Shown here: positions 35,356-48,753 of the stretch, in pieces
Position numbering within the stretch: the stretch's first letter is position 1
How the letters are laid out: every line of letters starts with the position of its first letter
Assembly (NCBI RefSeq): GCF_001039355.2
Contig: NW_019775524.1
Span: forward strand, 402,122 to 466,121
Direction of reading: 5' to 3'
From: Lingula anatina
Taxonomy: Eukaryota > Brachiopoda > Lingulata > Lingulida > Lingulidae
Length of the DNA: 64,000 nt
Program-made: the position numbers and the translations under genes
The notes under the pieces: generated by a model
The model's input: the letters and a program-made list of their open reading frames with translations, nothing else
Databases searched by the model: none
Told to the model about the DNA's origin: nothing

Positions 35356-37579
35356 TGGGTTTTCTGGACGAAAGATTTTTTATATTAACCACCATTTAAA
35401 AAAATATTTTTTCAAATGTTCAGACTACTGTATACAGAACACTAATACAGCGTGTGTTCATCATTACGGTTTATTTCTGTAGCAGTATATGTGTACTTGT
35501 TGGAACAGGAGGGCTCTTTCAACTTGGTTTAGTAGTGTGCAATCATATTTTGCCATTAATAATGATTATGTGTTAAATATGGAAAGGGAATAGCTAAAGT
35601 GTGAGATACTACGTCTATAATAATAACTATTTGCTCTTCATTCATAATTATATCATTTATATTTTAACTGTCACTATATATGACAACTCACAGTAATATT
35701 TTATAATGATAAAATAATTTGACTAAAATAAAATTTTTGTATACATGAAACTACCGTTTGTGAATCGTGATAGTGATCACCGAATTACCGCAATTTCGTG
35801 GTCCAATTGTAATAATACTTGCTGAGGACACAGCAAGCTCCGTCATCTTTTTTTTCGGAGATAATCGAGAGCGCAAACTCGCTACACCCTAAAAATTTAT
35901 TTTTTACCTCTGGGCATTAAATCAACTATGCTTGATCCAACGTTTCGAAAATTCCCAGTCAGTTATTCTATCAAAGTGCTATGAACATAAAAATCTAAGT
36001 CAAAGTATGATGACCATTTTCTCAATATTTGGACACCAAATACATTTTTTACCATGCGTACCTACTTTTTGCCTTTTCACTATCCATTACTTATTTTGAA
36101 AAGTGTTGTCTGTGGTATTATATGACAAACAGTTTAGTTTCAGAGCTTACGTCTGTCATTTCTTAAGTTTCACAAGTACCTTTAGGAGGGTTTGATCGAA
36201 GCTCACCCCGCCAATTACATACGTTATCCCGGTGTATTAACTACTAAGTTAACAGCACCAAATAAGCGTTTGTGCTTGGCGCTGTTAACTTAAATCATAC
36301 TTAAATCATACAAGCTGACTGTCAGGGTGTAAAAGTCGTCCACATATGAAGGTTTGACGATGAAGTTTACATAATACAGTGAACTGTATTTCATTTTAGA
36401 CTGCCTCCGTAATATCTCGCTTCTTCAGATGTACGGTAAGTATGCCGTGAAAATATTTTGTCTGTACTGTTTCACCATTAGTTACGCCATTAAAAAAATA
36501 AATGAATTTATGGAATTTTTGAAGAAAAATAAATTGCCAAGGTGATGCAAAAGTTGCACGTATGTACTTTGAAAAAACCCTTGGCGCAAATAAAGAACAT
36601 TGCGATAAAAAGCGTAATTCAATGACACTCATTAAAAATTTTGCATTTAAATTATAAATGCCACGTGCACAATTTAACGAAAGATTCTTTCTAAAAAAAA
36701 TAAAACAATTAAAGTGTGTTGTCTATGGATGTGTCTTGCAGAGTGATAGCTGCCCTCCCGGGTTCAAATGTGTCTCAACATGTGTGGACCTGCCGTGTAA
36801 TAAGGAGAACAAGACGGTATGCGAGCCAGGTAGGAAGAATATTGAATCCTAAAGGCATCTAGCCGTGCACATTTACTCAGCATGTTTTGGAATGCATGTT
36901 CAACCTGTGTCAGAGTCTTTTCCCTCTTAAACTCTATGTCAAGATTCCATAAATGTAATGCGTGTGGGCGCGTGCGTGCATGTATATACAATGATCTTTA
37001 TTGGTCATTGATGATGATGATGATGATGGTGATATGTGTGTGTGTGTGTAAGTGTGTGTAAGTGTGTGTGTGTGTGTGAGAGAGAGAGAGAAAGAGAGAG
37101 TGATAGAGAGAGAGAGAGATTTTGCCACAAACTGTTGTTATCACTGTTTTTATAGTATAGAAACTGTTTTTTCTTTGCATCCAGTGCGTGAAGAATGCAC
37201 AGGTGGCCGTGTTTGGAAGGTGTGCGGCTCCCCCTGTACCCTCACCTGCCACACACCCAAAGACATGGGCTGTATAGCCCTATGTAGACGCGGGTGTGAA
37301 TGCCCCAGAACAGCCCCCATATGGAACAACGGCTCCTGCATTAAAAAAGAAGACTGCGACCAAGAAGTGGGGTCCAAAATATCAGAAAAGTTCCCGTTAG
37401 ACTTGACGGCATCAAAACCATCTGAGGGACAAATTTCAAAGAAAAGCACAGATGCGTCGCTACCAGAATCCACGAGTTCCACGGTAACACCTGTATCAGA
37501 AGTTACAGGGGTGCACGTGGATGGAGGCCATCTTCTGGGTCTTCCGGAAGACGGTCAAGATTTTTCAAGATTTCGTTGA
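35162..37579 (+). CDS. secreted TIL-domain (trypsin-inhibitor-like, Cys-rich) protein, copy A
   Basis: Exons are 35162-35218, 36742-36829 and 37185-37579 (phases 0, 1), giving 179 aa. Exon 1 is a 19-residue signal peptide (MNAVVWMVVLVVYVIELSQ). Exon 2 is a short Cys-rich module with five Cys (SDSCPPGFKCVSTC). Exon 3 begins a ten-Cys TIL domain (EECTGGRVWKVCGSPCTLTC, then RRGCECP and NGSCIKKEDC), followed by a roughly 75-residue Ser/Thr-rich tail without Cys. TIL domains usually inhibit serine proteases through an exposed loop, but they also occur in large adhesive and mucus proteins. The target cannot be read from sequence. It is convergent with the Kunitz gene at 42743. Confidence 0.85.
37013..37111. 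repeat. compound microsatellite (GAT)n-(GT)n-(GA)n
   Basis: Lies in the last intron of the TIL gene, about 75 bases before the exon 3 acceptor. The corresponding tract in copy B (48647-48750) has longer (GT)n and (GA)n runs. Confidence 0.9.
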
Positions 37580-37590
37580 TGCTCTTCTTG

Positions 37591-37591
<1 letters not shown>

Positions 37592-37627
<36 letters not shown>
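37592..37627. repeat. (GT)n tract in TIL gene 3' UTR
   Basis: A perfect TG repeat starts 13 bases after the TIL stop codon. The same tract is longer in copy B (49215-49261). Confidence 0.9.
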
Positions 37628-37629
<2 letters not shown>

Positions 37630-39775
37630 CGCGTGCGGGGGTGGAGATGGGGCAGTGGAGGATAAGCCAACAAAGATAATTTGGAATACTGTCAGAAAAT
37701 ATCTCTGGATTCGCCCCGTCCAGTGTGTAAAGGGGGCTTAACTGTTACTGCATTAAGCACGCTCATCTGTGACCGGTAGAGCTAGACCTATAAACATTTG
37801 TACCTGTGATTATGTAAATTGCTGCCTCCCACAGAAATAAAGATGTAAATTGGTATTTTAAAGAAAAGGGCATACTGGTTACTGGGTTTTAAAAATATTG
37901 TGATGTGTTTGTTGTGTTGCCCAACCGAACCCAGGCTTCGAGCTTGACAACACCGTTGTTTGAAAGGGATGGGGAAGGTCCGATATAATTCCCTGGTCCG
38001 ACGGGTGGCCTTATTTCTTTACACTATGCGCGCATCGGTGGTTCAGATGTAGAATGCTCTTCAGTATCTGTATTATGTTTGTTCCCCCAGATTTTAAAAA
38101 TATGTTGTATACACTATGTTATTTATGTATATTTGCGTATACATAGTTAACACTTTTGACACACTACACGCTGAGTGTTGAAAGCGGTTTGTTTGAATCG
38201 TAGCAGCAGAAAGGGGGATGTGGCGGGGGAGGGTAGAATTTCAAAGAATAAGCCTAGATATTTTTCGAAATAGCAATGCACACTTTCTTAGTTCGTAAGC
38301 AGTATTTCTCAAATATAATGAAGTGTATGATTTTATACAATGTCTTTCTCAATTGAAATAATATTCCTGACTTGGGAGACTTTGTATTGGGGGAGAATTA
38401 TGCCAAAAATGAGGTACTTGAAATTGGACGTCAGTTGGGTGGGGTATCGGCCAATGCAGACACATGCATTTTTCACCGGATTCCATTTGTCTGCGTTTGT
38501 GAATGTACAAAGGGCAATAACTTAAATCAGACATTTTCTCCATCTTCAATTTTGTGCTATTAGGCCTATATTATTGTTTTTTTCTGACATGTGTAAAACG
38601 CAGTAACTTAAATCAGACATTTTCTCCATCTTCAATTCTGTGCTATTAAATCTAAAGGAGAAAAGGTTTATCTTTTAAACATATAAACCACCTATGATAA
38701 CTTTTTTTATGTTTCCATTTATTTTTGAAAGTTTTTTGTATTTCTTTGAAGTCTTCCAAAATACTTATGTCTGATATGAGTGATAGTTCTTCCGCTGACA
38801 ACTTCGTTTGCAGCGTCATTTAGATTGTGCTTGCACCGGCCTCGTTACAGAGAAGAACATCACTTCCGGCCAGTTTATAACTCAAGGCAATCTAATTTGC
38901 ATATAAGAGAAAAATGCAGTTTTTTCTGGGTTTTGAGTTGTGTGCACATTTTCCATTATCCATAAATTGCAATTTCCTTTACGCTAAAAGACTTTGAAAG
39001 ATTTGATAGACATGCGCTGTTTATTAATCAAATCAATATAAATAACTTATTTATCACAAACGTGAATCACGTACGTTTCCACGCCCAAGTCATAAAATTG
39101 TTAAAAAGCGCCGATAACTGCGCTGCCCCAAAGTAGGTCAATTGCCTGTATAAAGATCCCATACGATTATCGATTTTTGTGTATGGGTTTTTTTTTGGGG
39201 GGGGGGGGGACACAGAAAGAAAATTATCAAAATGCCAGCAAAATATTTGGGATTCTTGGAACAATTGAAAGATCGAGTATATGTAAAACTTTTTAAAGGG
39301 CGAAATACTGAAAAGTTGTCCAGTTTTACACCTTAAAACTTTGCAGACATCTTGGCAAAATCTATATTTCACCTGTCTCTCCCCGAAATGGTGCAGACCG
39401 CGTTAACTGTTTAGCTGTAGAGAAAGACGGGATACGAACCAGCAAACGATAGTGTTGAAGAAACAAGGGGCAGGGTTGGGGGGGGGGGCTTACTCCAGTC
39501 ACGTCAGTTTTCAGAGCTGGATGCTGGGGACGCCCATTTTCATGCCGCGTGAATACATATGGAAATAAGTCATATAACTGAAATTCTAACAGTTGATATA
39601 ATTTTAAAAACATAACGAGAAAAAAGTATTTGCTTGAATGATCCCTTGAATAGGCCTATATTCTATGTGTGCTATTGTGCTTATATATTACTAGTATTAC
39701 TGCCAATCAACTGAAAAAGCTAAAGCATAACGAGGTCAACCAGTCTTGAAGAAGGAATTCGCCACCCCACCCACA

Positions 39776-40312
39776 TCAGGGGCGCATCCAGGATTATTTG
39801 AAGGGGGGTCGCGGATGCGAAGCCAACCCTCCCCCCCCCCTCCCCCCCCCCCCTTGGCATGGGTTCGGGGCCCGCTGAAGGGTATTGGTATTTAAAGCCT
39901 AGGTCCCAACCGAACGTACGGGCTGCTACGTGTGGTCTACGGCCAAAAAATGGGGAAAACGTGGGAGTTCGTACGTGAGGAGCACGTCCATCGTGCGAAT
40001 TTTGGGAGGACGCAAACAGCACGTAGAAACTTTTCGACATGATCAAAACCCGCGACGTGCGATCTAGCTACGTCCTAGCCGGACGCAAGGAACCTAAAAA
40101 CCGTGCGTCCAAAACGTAGTTGGGACCTAGGCTTAAGAGGGCGAACGGTGTCATTTGGTACGGTTTACAACTATGATTCAGTCAAAATTCTAAATTCAAG
40201 AGGGCATCACACTGGTGTTATTTTTTCAGAAAACGAAGGGTGGGGTAAGCCCCTGACACCCCTCCCCCCCCAAAAAAAAAGAAAAAAAAATCCACCACTG
40301 CAAATACCATCC
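39776..40312. mobile_element. MITE of the GGGGCGGATCCAGG/CCGCCACTG family with a second MITE nested inside
   Basis: The left end CAGGGGCGCATCCAGGATTA and the right end AATCCACCACTGC match the ends of elements at 6970-7205 and 51260-51765. Inside, 39899-40131 is a separate unit with exact inverted ends CCTAGGTCCCAAC and GTTGGGACCTAGG flanked by TTAA (TTTAAAG on the left, CTTAAG on the right), as in piggyBac-type insertions. Copy B has no element at this site. Confidence 0.7.
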
Positions 40313-40850
40313 TCTGCCCCTTTTCATGAGTTTTTCTGTCATTCAAATCAAAGAGACAGTGGCTATTTCTTTGTTCAAATAGACCGCGTCAAGACTCAAG
40401 ATTGCATAGTGTCATACAGTGAAAACGAAGCCATACCCGGTATGTGCATTGTGGATGTACCAGCAAGGAAGGGAGTTGTTGCTGTAAATCACTGGCCAGT
40501 CATTTAGAACAAAATTATGAAATCAAAGGTTGAATAAAATATCGAATCCTAATACAAGGATGGGTTGAGCAATGATTCGTATAGATTATCTTTGAAAAAA
40601 AAAAAAAAACAAATTTAAAGATTAACTGTTATTTAATACCTCCTACTGTATCTATCTTTAAAGGATAACAACTTTTCGTATGAGATTCATAGAATTATAA
40701 TAAATTCCTTTTAACCACCAAACGGCTGTTATCGCAATTATTCTGGAATCTTTGCTTGCCATCGGACCACGTTACCTCCATAGATGACTAACCTCTGTAA
40801 ATTTATAATCTCTTAAGAGATTATAACAAATAACCAAACGTTTTATTTAC

Positions 40851-40935
40851 AAAAAAAAAAAAAAAAAAAAAAAAAATAAAATAAAATAAAATAAAATAAA
40901 ATAAAATAAATAAATAAATAAATAAATAAATAAAA
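40851..40935. repeat. poly(A) and AAATA/AAAT microsatellite
   Basis: An A-rich run followed by AAATA then AAAT units. It is present in copy A and much shorter at the same place in copy B (near 52235). Confidence 0.85.
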
Positions 40936-41161
40936 AGGGAACCCACTGTGAATTTCGAAATGGATCCATTAACCATTGGTAAGTACGAATCCATTTTTGG
41001 CCAAAATGAACAGTTGTTTTCCTTTAATGTGTTTTTACGCCAAAGACGCAGTGTTGGGAAAGTCGGCTTTACTTTAAAAAATTTAATTGAATAGGAACCG
41101 ATGTTCCAAAATAACATGATCAATGTCTCTTAGGACATCTTTTGTTTAGCGACTTATGCAA

Positions 41162-41336
41162 TGCTTATTCAGGCCCGTAGTCAGCAATTTCAAAAGGGGG
41201 GTTCTTTTTCTGAAAAAGTGGACCTTTTACCACATAATCCCCATGTACCTAGCTCAAATTTTACCCAGAGTGGACCTTTTTCCAGCAAGAAGGGGGGTTC
41301 TTTCGAACCCCCCGAACCCCCCCTGGCTACGGGCCT
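41162..41336. mobile_element. inverted-repeat element with GGCCCGTAG/CTACGGGCC ends
   Basis: The ends are AGGCCCGTAGTCAGCA and CTGGCTACGGGCCT. TGCTTATTCA occurs before the element and again just after it, consistent with an 8-10 bp target duplication. Copy B lacks it: the equivalent place near 54000 reads straight into TTGTTCAGGATGCACTG. Confidence 0.7.
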
Positions 41337-42350
41337 GTTATTGCTTATTCAGGATGCACTGGACGCGTAAGACTAAAACCTGTAAAATCCCTTTTACACT
41401 GGACGTAGTACTTTCTGCGTCCCTTGTGCGACCATGAAACTGGCATCGCTGTGTTCCTAGAAAGGATGTTGGGTCAGATGTTGGGTTGGACGTTTTAGTC
41501 GGATGTTTGGTCCAGCATCTTTTAGGACAAGCTCCCCATTCGAACCAGCAAGTTATTTTCCTAAGTGGCAAACACGGGATACATTTGACATTTGACTACA
41601 AGAATTACTTTCTTTTCAATCAATTTGCATATAAGCAAGTCCAAACGTGTTTGAAAAAAAAAATGTGTGTTCCTTAGCATTATTTATAATTAACAATATT
41701 TGTTGCAAATTTTGTATCAAATTTGAGAAAGAAGAAGTGAAACACCTTTTCTTTTTAAAGGAAATGCCTTTGAAAACTTTTTTATTTCGTTTAATCATTT
41801 GGTTTATTTATCTTGAGACATATGGACCTGTATAGATGAGATAGTTTCCAGTGACATGGAAAGCTCGGGATGACTGGGGTGACATATTGAATAGCCAGAC
41901 CTATAATGGGCACTGACATACATCGAGGTCAGTGAGTTCAGTATCAGACTGAGACTCGGATCTTAACCCATAACCACTGCAAGCTTTATGCAAGTGTAAT
42001 GAGGTCGGCGGACAAGCTCCTGTGCACTTCATAAAAATGCTGCAGTACGGAATATTTTGTGTAATATGAGACCTCCGTGGATCTCTGTGTACTTTACTAT
42101 TAGAAATTGGAAGGGAGCGAAGTCAAAAATTTGGTTTAAAGAGGGAGAGGGACATGCAATCCCTATGTACGACGCAGAAAAATGCAAAATCATTCATCTG
42201 AAATAAACACAGTTACAAATACCTAAAGTATAGCATATTTGCAATTCGACTTCACAGCTTTTTTTTTTATAATTTTCCATTTATATATTTCTTTTTACCT
42301 CCCCTCAGCCAATTTCTTATCTGTATTTTCTACATGTATTAGCTGGATAA

Positions 42351-42390
<40 letters not shown>

Positions 42391-42742
42391 CTTCCAAGTT
42401 AATTCGTTGAATAAAATAATGGGAAGTATGTTGATTGTAATCAAAACGATTCATGTGTCACCGAATGAGAATTTTATTCTTTAATTCATCGCTCCGTCTT
42501 ATAATCATCTGATTCTTAGAAAGCATTTTAAAAGAGAAAAATAAATAAAATGGCCAAAATCAAGAGGAGGACTCAGTTCTACAGCACTATATTTCCATAA
42601 ATACTAATGCAGTTTGTGATCCAAAACAAAAAAATCATGTAGACATCAAAAATAACTTTATCCATCTTTGAATGTTAACCATATTACAACTTCGTCTAGT
42701 TACACAGGTCACGATCCAAGTCGAAGCCCCACTATTATAGAG

Positions 42743-43526
42743 TTATTTGGTCGGTTCGTGCTTGCTGCACTGATCAGAGCATTCTTCAATAGAGTTGAAA
42801 TTGTTGCTGTTGCCGCCACACCTGTTGTAGTAGAAGTGTTTACACACACCGTTGTCTTTATCGTAGTAGTACTTCTTGGTGTAGGTGTTGCAATAGTTGC
42901 CTGTCTGGACTGCGGTCATGAGCGGCTCAAAACAAATGCTGCCTGGAAGACATTTGTACACATCGATCGTACAAAGGGTACAATAATAAAAAAACATCCG
43001 TTTAATACAAATTATAATAGACAACCAACTGCTATGAAATACAAAAATAAATAATAAAACATATAAAAGTTGTTTTTAATAAACGTTTTTTTTTCAAAGA
43101 ATGTTGTTGTATCTTTTGCAAAAGCATGTACTGGTGAAAATATACATACGGATATAACTGTACAATTAAGAATTATCTCACAATATTAAACACTAAACTA
43201 CAACCTGAAAACTATATAATTGATAATGATTTCACAATATTAAACACTAAACTACAACATGATAACTGTATAATTAAGAATGTTCTCACAATATTCAACA
43301 ATGTTAAACACTAAACAACAACACGATAACTATATAATTAGGAATGAGGAGAGAACATTAAGATCAATCCAAATCTTCAATTGTCAGACCATTTGAAATA
43401 TATGTATTTATTCTCAATAATTTTAGTGATAACTTTACTTCTTTAAATCCACTTACGGATGCAGTGGGATTCTCCATCTCCTTCTCCTTCCATCAAGCAG
43501 TTGAATCCAGACTCGCATCGTCCACC
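42743..43526 (-). CDS. secreted Kunitz-domain protein, exons 3-4 (copy A; exons 1-2 lie beyond the contig join)
   Basis: Exons are 43526-43457 (Cys-rich linker, GGRCESGFNCLMEG) and 42942-42743 (Kunitz domain and stop). They are identical in layout to copy B, and the Kunitz-exon protein sequence is identical in both. The signal-peptide and second exons are missing here because sequence breaks at the N at 44238. The matching exons (59251-59210 and 58979-58950) appear just after the N at 58755 and probably belong to this allele. Confidence 0.85.
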
Positions 43527-44237
43527 CTACAACCATTATTTTACATAATACACCTCTATACTGTAACAGTTTATTTATTAATTATATATCATTCCTTCAC
43601 ATACTAAATAATTTGGAATGTTATGCTCGAGTGAATATGATGTAACTTTTTTATGAATGCGTACACAGAAGGTATACTTTTCGCGTCTGAAAAGTCATAT
43701 TTTCTATGTTGACATATTTTCTATGTTGACATATCCTGTAAACTTACTTCTCTTCATCATTAAGTGAAGTAAAACCAGTGTAAAAAGTGGTAGGGTTACA
43801 GAAGCATGCTCTTCTTATTGTTTGTTTTTTGAGCGTAGTAATCAAATCACAGTGCTACATTCTCATAAGCTGTGTTGCAAAAAACAAGCCGGCGATGTAG
43901 TGACAACCTGATGAAGCTAAATTGTTGTGACAACGTCGAGACAACGCTGTGTGTGTGTGTGTGTGTGTTTGTGGCTGTGTGTGAGCGCTTACGCGTGTGT
44001 GCACATTATTTTAACATTTTGGCGTTTTTTCCATGAAAATGTGCCCAAAAGTTTGTAAGAAAACATTTATTTTTGACAAAATTTTGAAATATATTCTAGA
44101 AAAATACTGACGTAAAGTAGCAAACCATATACGTAATGCAAAAGCGGACTTTTCATGTGAATTTTCAAATACTGTGATACTTACGAGATCAGTAATTGGT
44201 AATTGATATAATTACGCCTTTGAAATTTGAGTACAAT

Positions 44238-44238
44238 N
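44238..44238. other. single-N contig join
   Basis: One N interrupts homologous sequence. Bases before it (GAGTACAAT) continue logically with TTACAGCGTAC after the N at 58755, compared with GAGTACAGTTACAGCGTAC uninterrupted in copy B at 57349. Confidence 0.95.
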
Positions 44239-46618
44239 GAGTAGCATCTAGGACCCTATTAGTCTAGTGAGATTTCTACAAAATGTGAATAGTAGGGGCA
44301 TTTTTGGGTAAAAGTTGGGAACCAGGCTTATTGGCATAATTTTGGCATGCTGAATCCGATTTACCCGGTTCCCAAGCGAAATTTTGCATTTTTAACGGTC
44401 TAATTTGCAAAAAACAAAATGGCCGCCAAATTTCCAATTTTCTGCAATATCTCTGTAACAAGACAGGCGAATATGACAAATGAAGTGTCCTTACCTATAT
44501 TTTCAGGGTCGAGGAACATCATTAAGATATTTCTGTTAGAATTTGGTTTACCCAATTTTCGTAAATATGCAAATTAGGACCGCCATTACTGAAAAACCGT
44601 TTTACTTCTGTATTTCTGCAACTAGGCAAGCAAACATGACACATGAAGTGCCCACACCCATGTTTTCAGGGTCAAGGAAAGTGGCTAAGATATTTTCACT
44701 ATAACCAAATCAGTATTAAGTGCTACACTGTCACACTGTTGCAATTATTGGAATTTGAATTGAATTTGGCGATTAAATACTGTGCTGCCATTGGGATGTA
44801 AACATTGGACCACACAATTGCCCTTTTTACCTAGAAAAAGGTGATTCCCTTATTAATGCAATGGAGGGATTTACTGAATCAAATAATTCATGTGATGCAA
44901 TGTACAGACTTGACATTTAATATAACAGTAATAATAAGTTTATTGAGCACTAAATGATACTACAGTATGAATGCATTTGCAGGCTCACTAGACTACATTA
45001 TTCACACAATTTATAAGAATATACATTTATATATGGAATTTTTTTCAAACATATTTTCTTTGATTTTTCCCCATCTGTTAGAAATGAATGGAAAGATCAC
45101 TTCTTATCAAGTTCGATATGGCTTTAAAAAAATCATCCTGTGTCAATACATTATCAAAAATTTAATTTAAATATTCAAATCAGCATTACAAACAGCACAT
45201 GGGTAATTTTATAGCAGATAACAACAAGGTACTGAATTCTTATGAACTCAATATTATCAAAAATATCAGGTGGTAAGGATTTTCTCTTAAACAAAAGAAA
45301 CATCAAGACAAATTTTAAAAAAATGGAAACAGTTAATAATGCGTGCAGCCTCCTCTAGCTGCAACCAGAGCCCTCATTCGGCGAGGCATTCCTACAGAGA
45401 GGTTTCTGAGAGTTTGATCCAGTATTGTGTTCCACGCATCAGTCAGAGCTTGTCTAAGCTGGTGCAGATTTGTAGGCGGGACCGGTAAGCTTTTGATTCT
45501 GCGAGTGATTTCTGCCAACAGGTTCTCTATTGGATTCATGTCAAAGGTTTACCTCTTGGTTTTGCGGAAAAGCAGTTATTGCATGGGTACGGTATGGTCT
45601 GGCATCGTCATCTTGAAGGAGGAAGTTGTCCTGGAAGTACCTTCTTGCAAATGGCAAGCAAGTATTCTCTAAAATGTCCCTGTATTTCTTCTGGTTGAGG
45701 TTTCATTCAATTGCCACCAATGGTGTTTTGGCTCCAGCGTGGAAACTGGCCTATACACAGAAACTGTCACCGCCACCAGTCACTGTAGGGGTGACACAAG
45801 CCTCGTGAAGTACCTCGTTTGGAAGCCTACGGACTCTGGCAGTGGAGCTCAAACCTTGCCTTGACTTAAAAAAACCACATGAACCCAGTGCTGTGGCTGG
45901 AACCGCAAATGGTGTCTAGCCCACCGTTGACGCAGACATTGGTGTTGCTCTGTTAATAGAGGCTTCCTTTGAGGTCGCCTAGCGTGGTAACCGGCTAAAA
46001 GTAGCCTTGCGTTCACTTGGGTTCTAGTAACAAGCTTTTGAATGGTAATTTGCCACTCATTTTGTAGAGCACTGGTGTTTTTGTCCGGTTGTTGCTACAT
46101 AACTGCAGAAGCAAGCGGTCTTCCTTTCTGGTGGTGACTTTAAGACGTCCTGGTCGTGGTCTCTGTAAGACTAGAAACTGCTCCCTGGGATACATTCAGC
46201 TGTCTGGCAATAGCAGTTTGCTTCTGCCCATTCTGGCATAATGCAACAATAGTGTGGCAAGTTGCTGCCATTAGTTCACGTACCATAAGGTCAGCTAAGA
46301 TTCTGCAAAACATCAAACTCTTCTGACTGGGTATTACCGAAATATGAAGACTTATTCTGCTGAATTGATGCCTTTTATACGAATTCTGTAACCAGCCAAA
46401 GAGGACTGCTCAGAGAAACTGCCACATATTACCTAATATAACCGCGCTTCAGATAAAGCAGCCTAACGAACAATAACCGACACACCTGGCTATACATATA
46501 GCTGACCACAATTGACATATGTGATCAACTTTTCTAAAGAAAAAGTTAATTTATTAAAGAAAGGAGGCGGAATCATAGGTATCACAAAAACAACATCAGC
46601 ACTTTGTTGATGGACACT
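44239..46618. other. isolated 2.4-kb contig between two single-N joins
   Basis: Not homologous to either neighbouring copy. 44239-44710 contains two diverged copies of a roughly 190-base repeat (TTTCTGCAATATCTCTGTAA and TATTTCTGCAACTAGGCAAG). 45330-46350 is a decayed Tc1-like transposon. No host gene seen. It may be misplaced. Confidence 0.7.
45330..46350 (-). pseudogene. Tc1-like transposase relic, multiply frameshifted
   Basis: On the minus strand, fragments in different frames give HTH-like QTAIARQLNVSQGAVSSL (near 46200), RPRPGRLKVTTRKEDRLL (about 46160-46100), and the C-terminal NPIENLLAEITRRIKSLPVP ending VAARGGCTHY (45540-45333). The order matches a Tc1/mariner transposase, but the frame changes several times and the catalytic DDE frame is not continuous. 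Confidence 0.8.
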
Positions 46619-46619
46619 N
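46619..46619. other. single-N contig join
   Basis: Copy B homology begins about ten bases after this N (TTTAACAGCTGTTATTAAGA). Confidence 0.95.
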
Positions 46620-46990
46620 TTTGTCCCTTTAACAGCTGTTATTAAGAATAAGGAGATATAGTCCCTTCCGTAAAATTTCAAAGATCAAATACAAATGACG
46701 AGTCATGCCGCCTTTCAAAATAATATTTTTATAGTAAAATAACGTTCCACATTTCCCATTCACTTTTTCTAAATGCCCTTCCTTGTCATATACCCAGAAC
46801 CGGAAATTAAGTCTAAATTACAAGGCAATTGTTTAATTTAAACCAGAAAAGGTCCCTTCATCACACGCGATAACCAAATTCAATTTCACATTATGGCCGT
46901 CATGAAGATTGCCCAAATCCCCATTGGGCAAAGGCCATCCAAATAATCAGACATAAATGGGGAATAGACCAAAAACACACATCAGTAAAA

Positions 46991-47126
46991 ATGAATGCTG
47001 TTGTATGGATGGTCGTATTGGTGGTTTATGTGATAGAACTATCGCAGGTGAGTCAACAACTTTCATGTGTTTCATTCAACTGTTGTATAGGAAACCTTCA
47101 AAATAAAACATCCAGTTCTCAATAAA

Positions 47127-47168
<42 letters not shown>

Positions 47169-48667
47169 GGGCTTTCTGGACAAAATATTTTTTATATATT
47201 AACCACCATTTTCAAAGAGATCTTTCCAAATGTTCAGACGACTGTATATACAACAGTAATACAGCGTGTGTTCATCATTACAGTTTATTTCTGTAGCAGT
47301 ATATGTGTACGAGTCATAACGGGAGAGCTATTTTAACTTGGTTTAGAAGTGTGCAATCATATTTTGCCATTAATAATGATTATGTGTTAGATATGGAAAG
47401 CGAATAGAGAAAGTGTGGGATACTACGTAAATAATAATAACTATATATTTATTCTTTATTCATATATATAACAACTCACAGTAATATTTCTTAGTGATAA
47501 AATAATTTGACTAAAATAAAATTTCTAATTGTGTCCACATAGGGTGGAGACCCTCTTTTGAAGCTTCGCGTAAAATGTCTATTTTCTATTTTAGAGAGAA
47601 AAAAATTTATGATGCCGTTTTTATACATATATATAATTACATCAGGCTGTACACATGAAACTACCGTTTGTGAATCGTGATAATGATCGCCGAATAACCG
47701 CAATTTCATGGTCCGATTGCAATAATTCTTATTTCAAGAGGGGACCATTGGTGTGGAATGCATGTTTTTTCAGAAATCGATGGCAGGGTCAGGACCCCCC
47801 CTCCCCCTCCCCCTCTACATTGGCCACTTGCCTACGTGTGTCAACTCCTTCATTTCTCAAGTTTCACAGATGCCTTTAGTAGAGTTTGATTGAAGCTCAC
47901 CCCACCCATTGCATTACAAACGTTATCCCGGTGTATTAACTACCGGATCACCAAATAAGCGTTAAACTTAAGTCAGGGTGTAAAAGTCGTCCACATATGA
48001 AGGTTCGACAATAAAGTTTACATAATAAAGTGAACTGTATTTCATTTTAGACTGCCTCCGTAATATCTCGCTTCTTCAGATGTACAGTAAGTATCCGTGA
48101 AAATTATCTTGTATGTACTGTTTCACTATTAGTTACGCCATTAAAAATTACTAAATTTATTTTTTGAAGAAAAATAAATGGCCAAGATGATACAGTAAAT
48201 GCACGTATGTACTTTGAATAACCCTTGGCGCAAATAAAGAACATTGCGATGAATAGCGTAATTCAATGACACTCATTTAAATTTTGCTATTAATTATAAA
48301 TGTCGGATGCACAATTGAAATAAAGATTTCTTTCTAAAAAGTAAACCAATAAAATGCATTGTCTATGGACGTGTTTTGCAGAGTGATAGCTGCCCTCCCG
48401 GATTCAAATGTGTCTCAACATGTGTGGACCTGCCGTGTAATAAGGTGAACAAGACGGTATGCGAGCCAGGTAGGAAGAATAATTGTATCATATAGGCATC
48501 TAACCATGCACATTAACCCAGTATTTTTTGGAATGCATGTTCAACCTGTGTCAGAGTCTTTTCCCTCTTAGACTCTATGTCAAGATTCCATAAATGTAAT
48601 GCGTGTGGGCGCGTGCGTGCATGTGTACAATGATCTTTATTGGTCATTGATGATGATGATGATGGTG

Positions 48668-48753
<86 letters not shown>

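Larger units (their letters stand above)
34797..44237. repeat. 9.4-kb locus, haplotype/copy A (TIL and Kunitz genes)
   Basis: Collinear with 46629-57356 in direct orientation. Homology starts at TTTAACAGCT and runs to the single N at 44238, where this copy stops inside homologous sequence. Differences are substitutions, microsatellite lengths and whole transposable-element insertions. They are common over the TIL half (35-42.6 kb) and rare over the Kunitz half (42.66-44.24 kb). Confidence 0.9.

Noticed and set aside
40380-40507. Short frame conserved in both copies (SYSENEA...MCIVDV) near 40380 and 51770
   Set aside because: Most differences between the copies change amino acids, there is no start or splice context, and the frame merges with transposon sequence upstream. 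Probably not coding.
42668-43054. 128-codon plus-strand frame over the Kunitz exon
   Set aside because: It is the antisense shadow of the Kunitz exon; Cys spacing and splice sites support only the minus strand.
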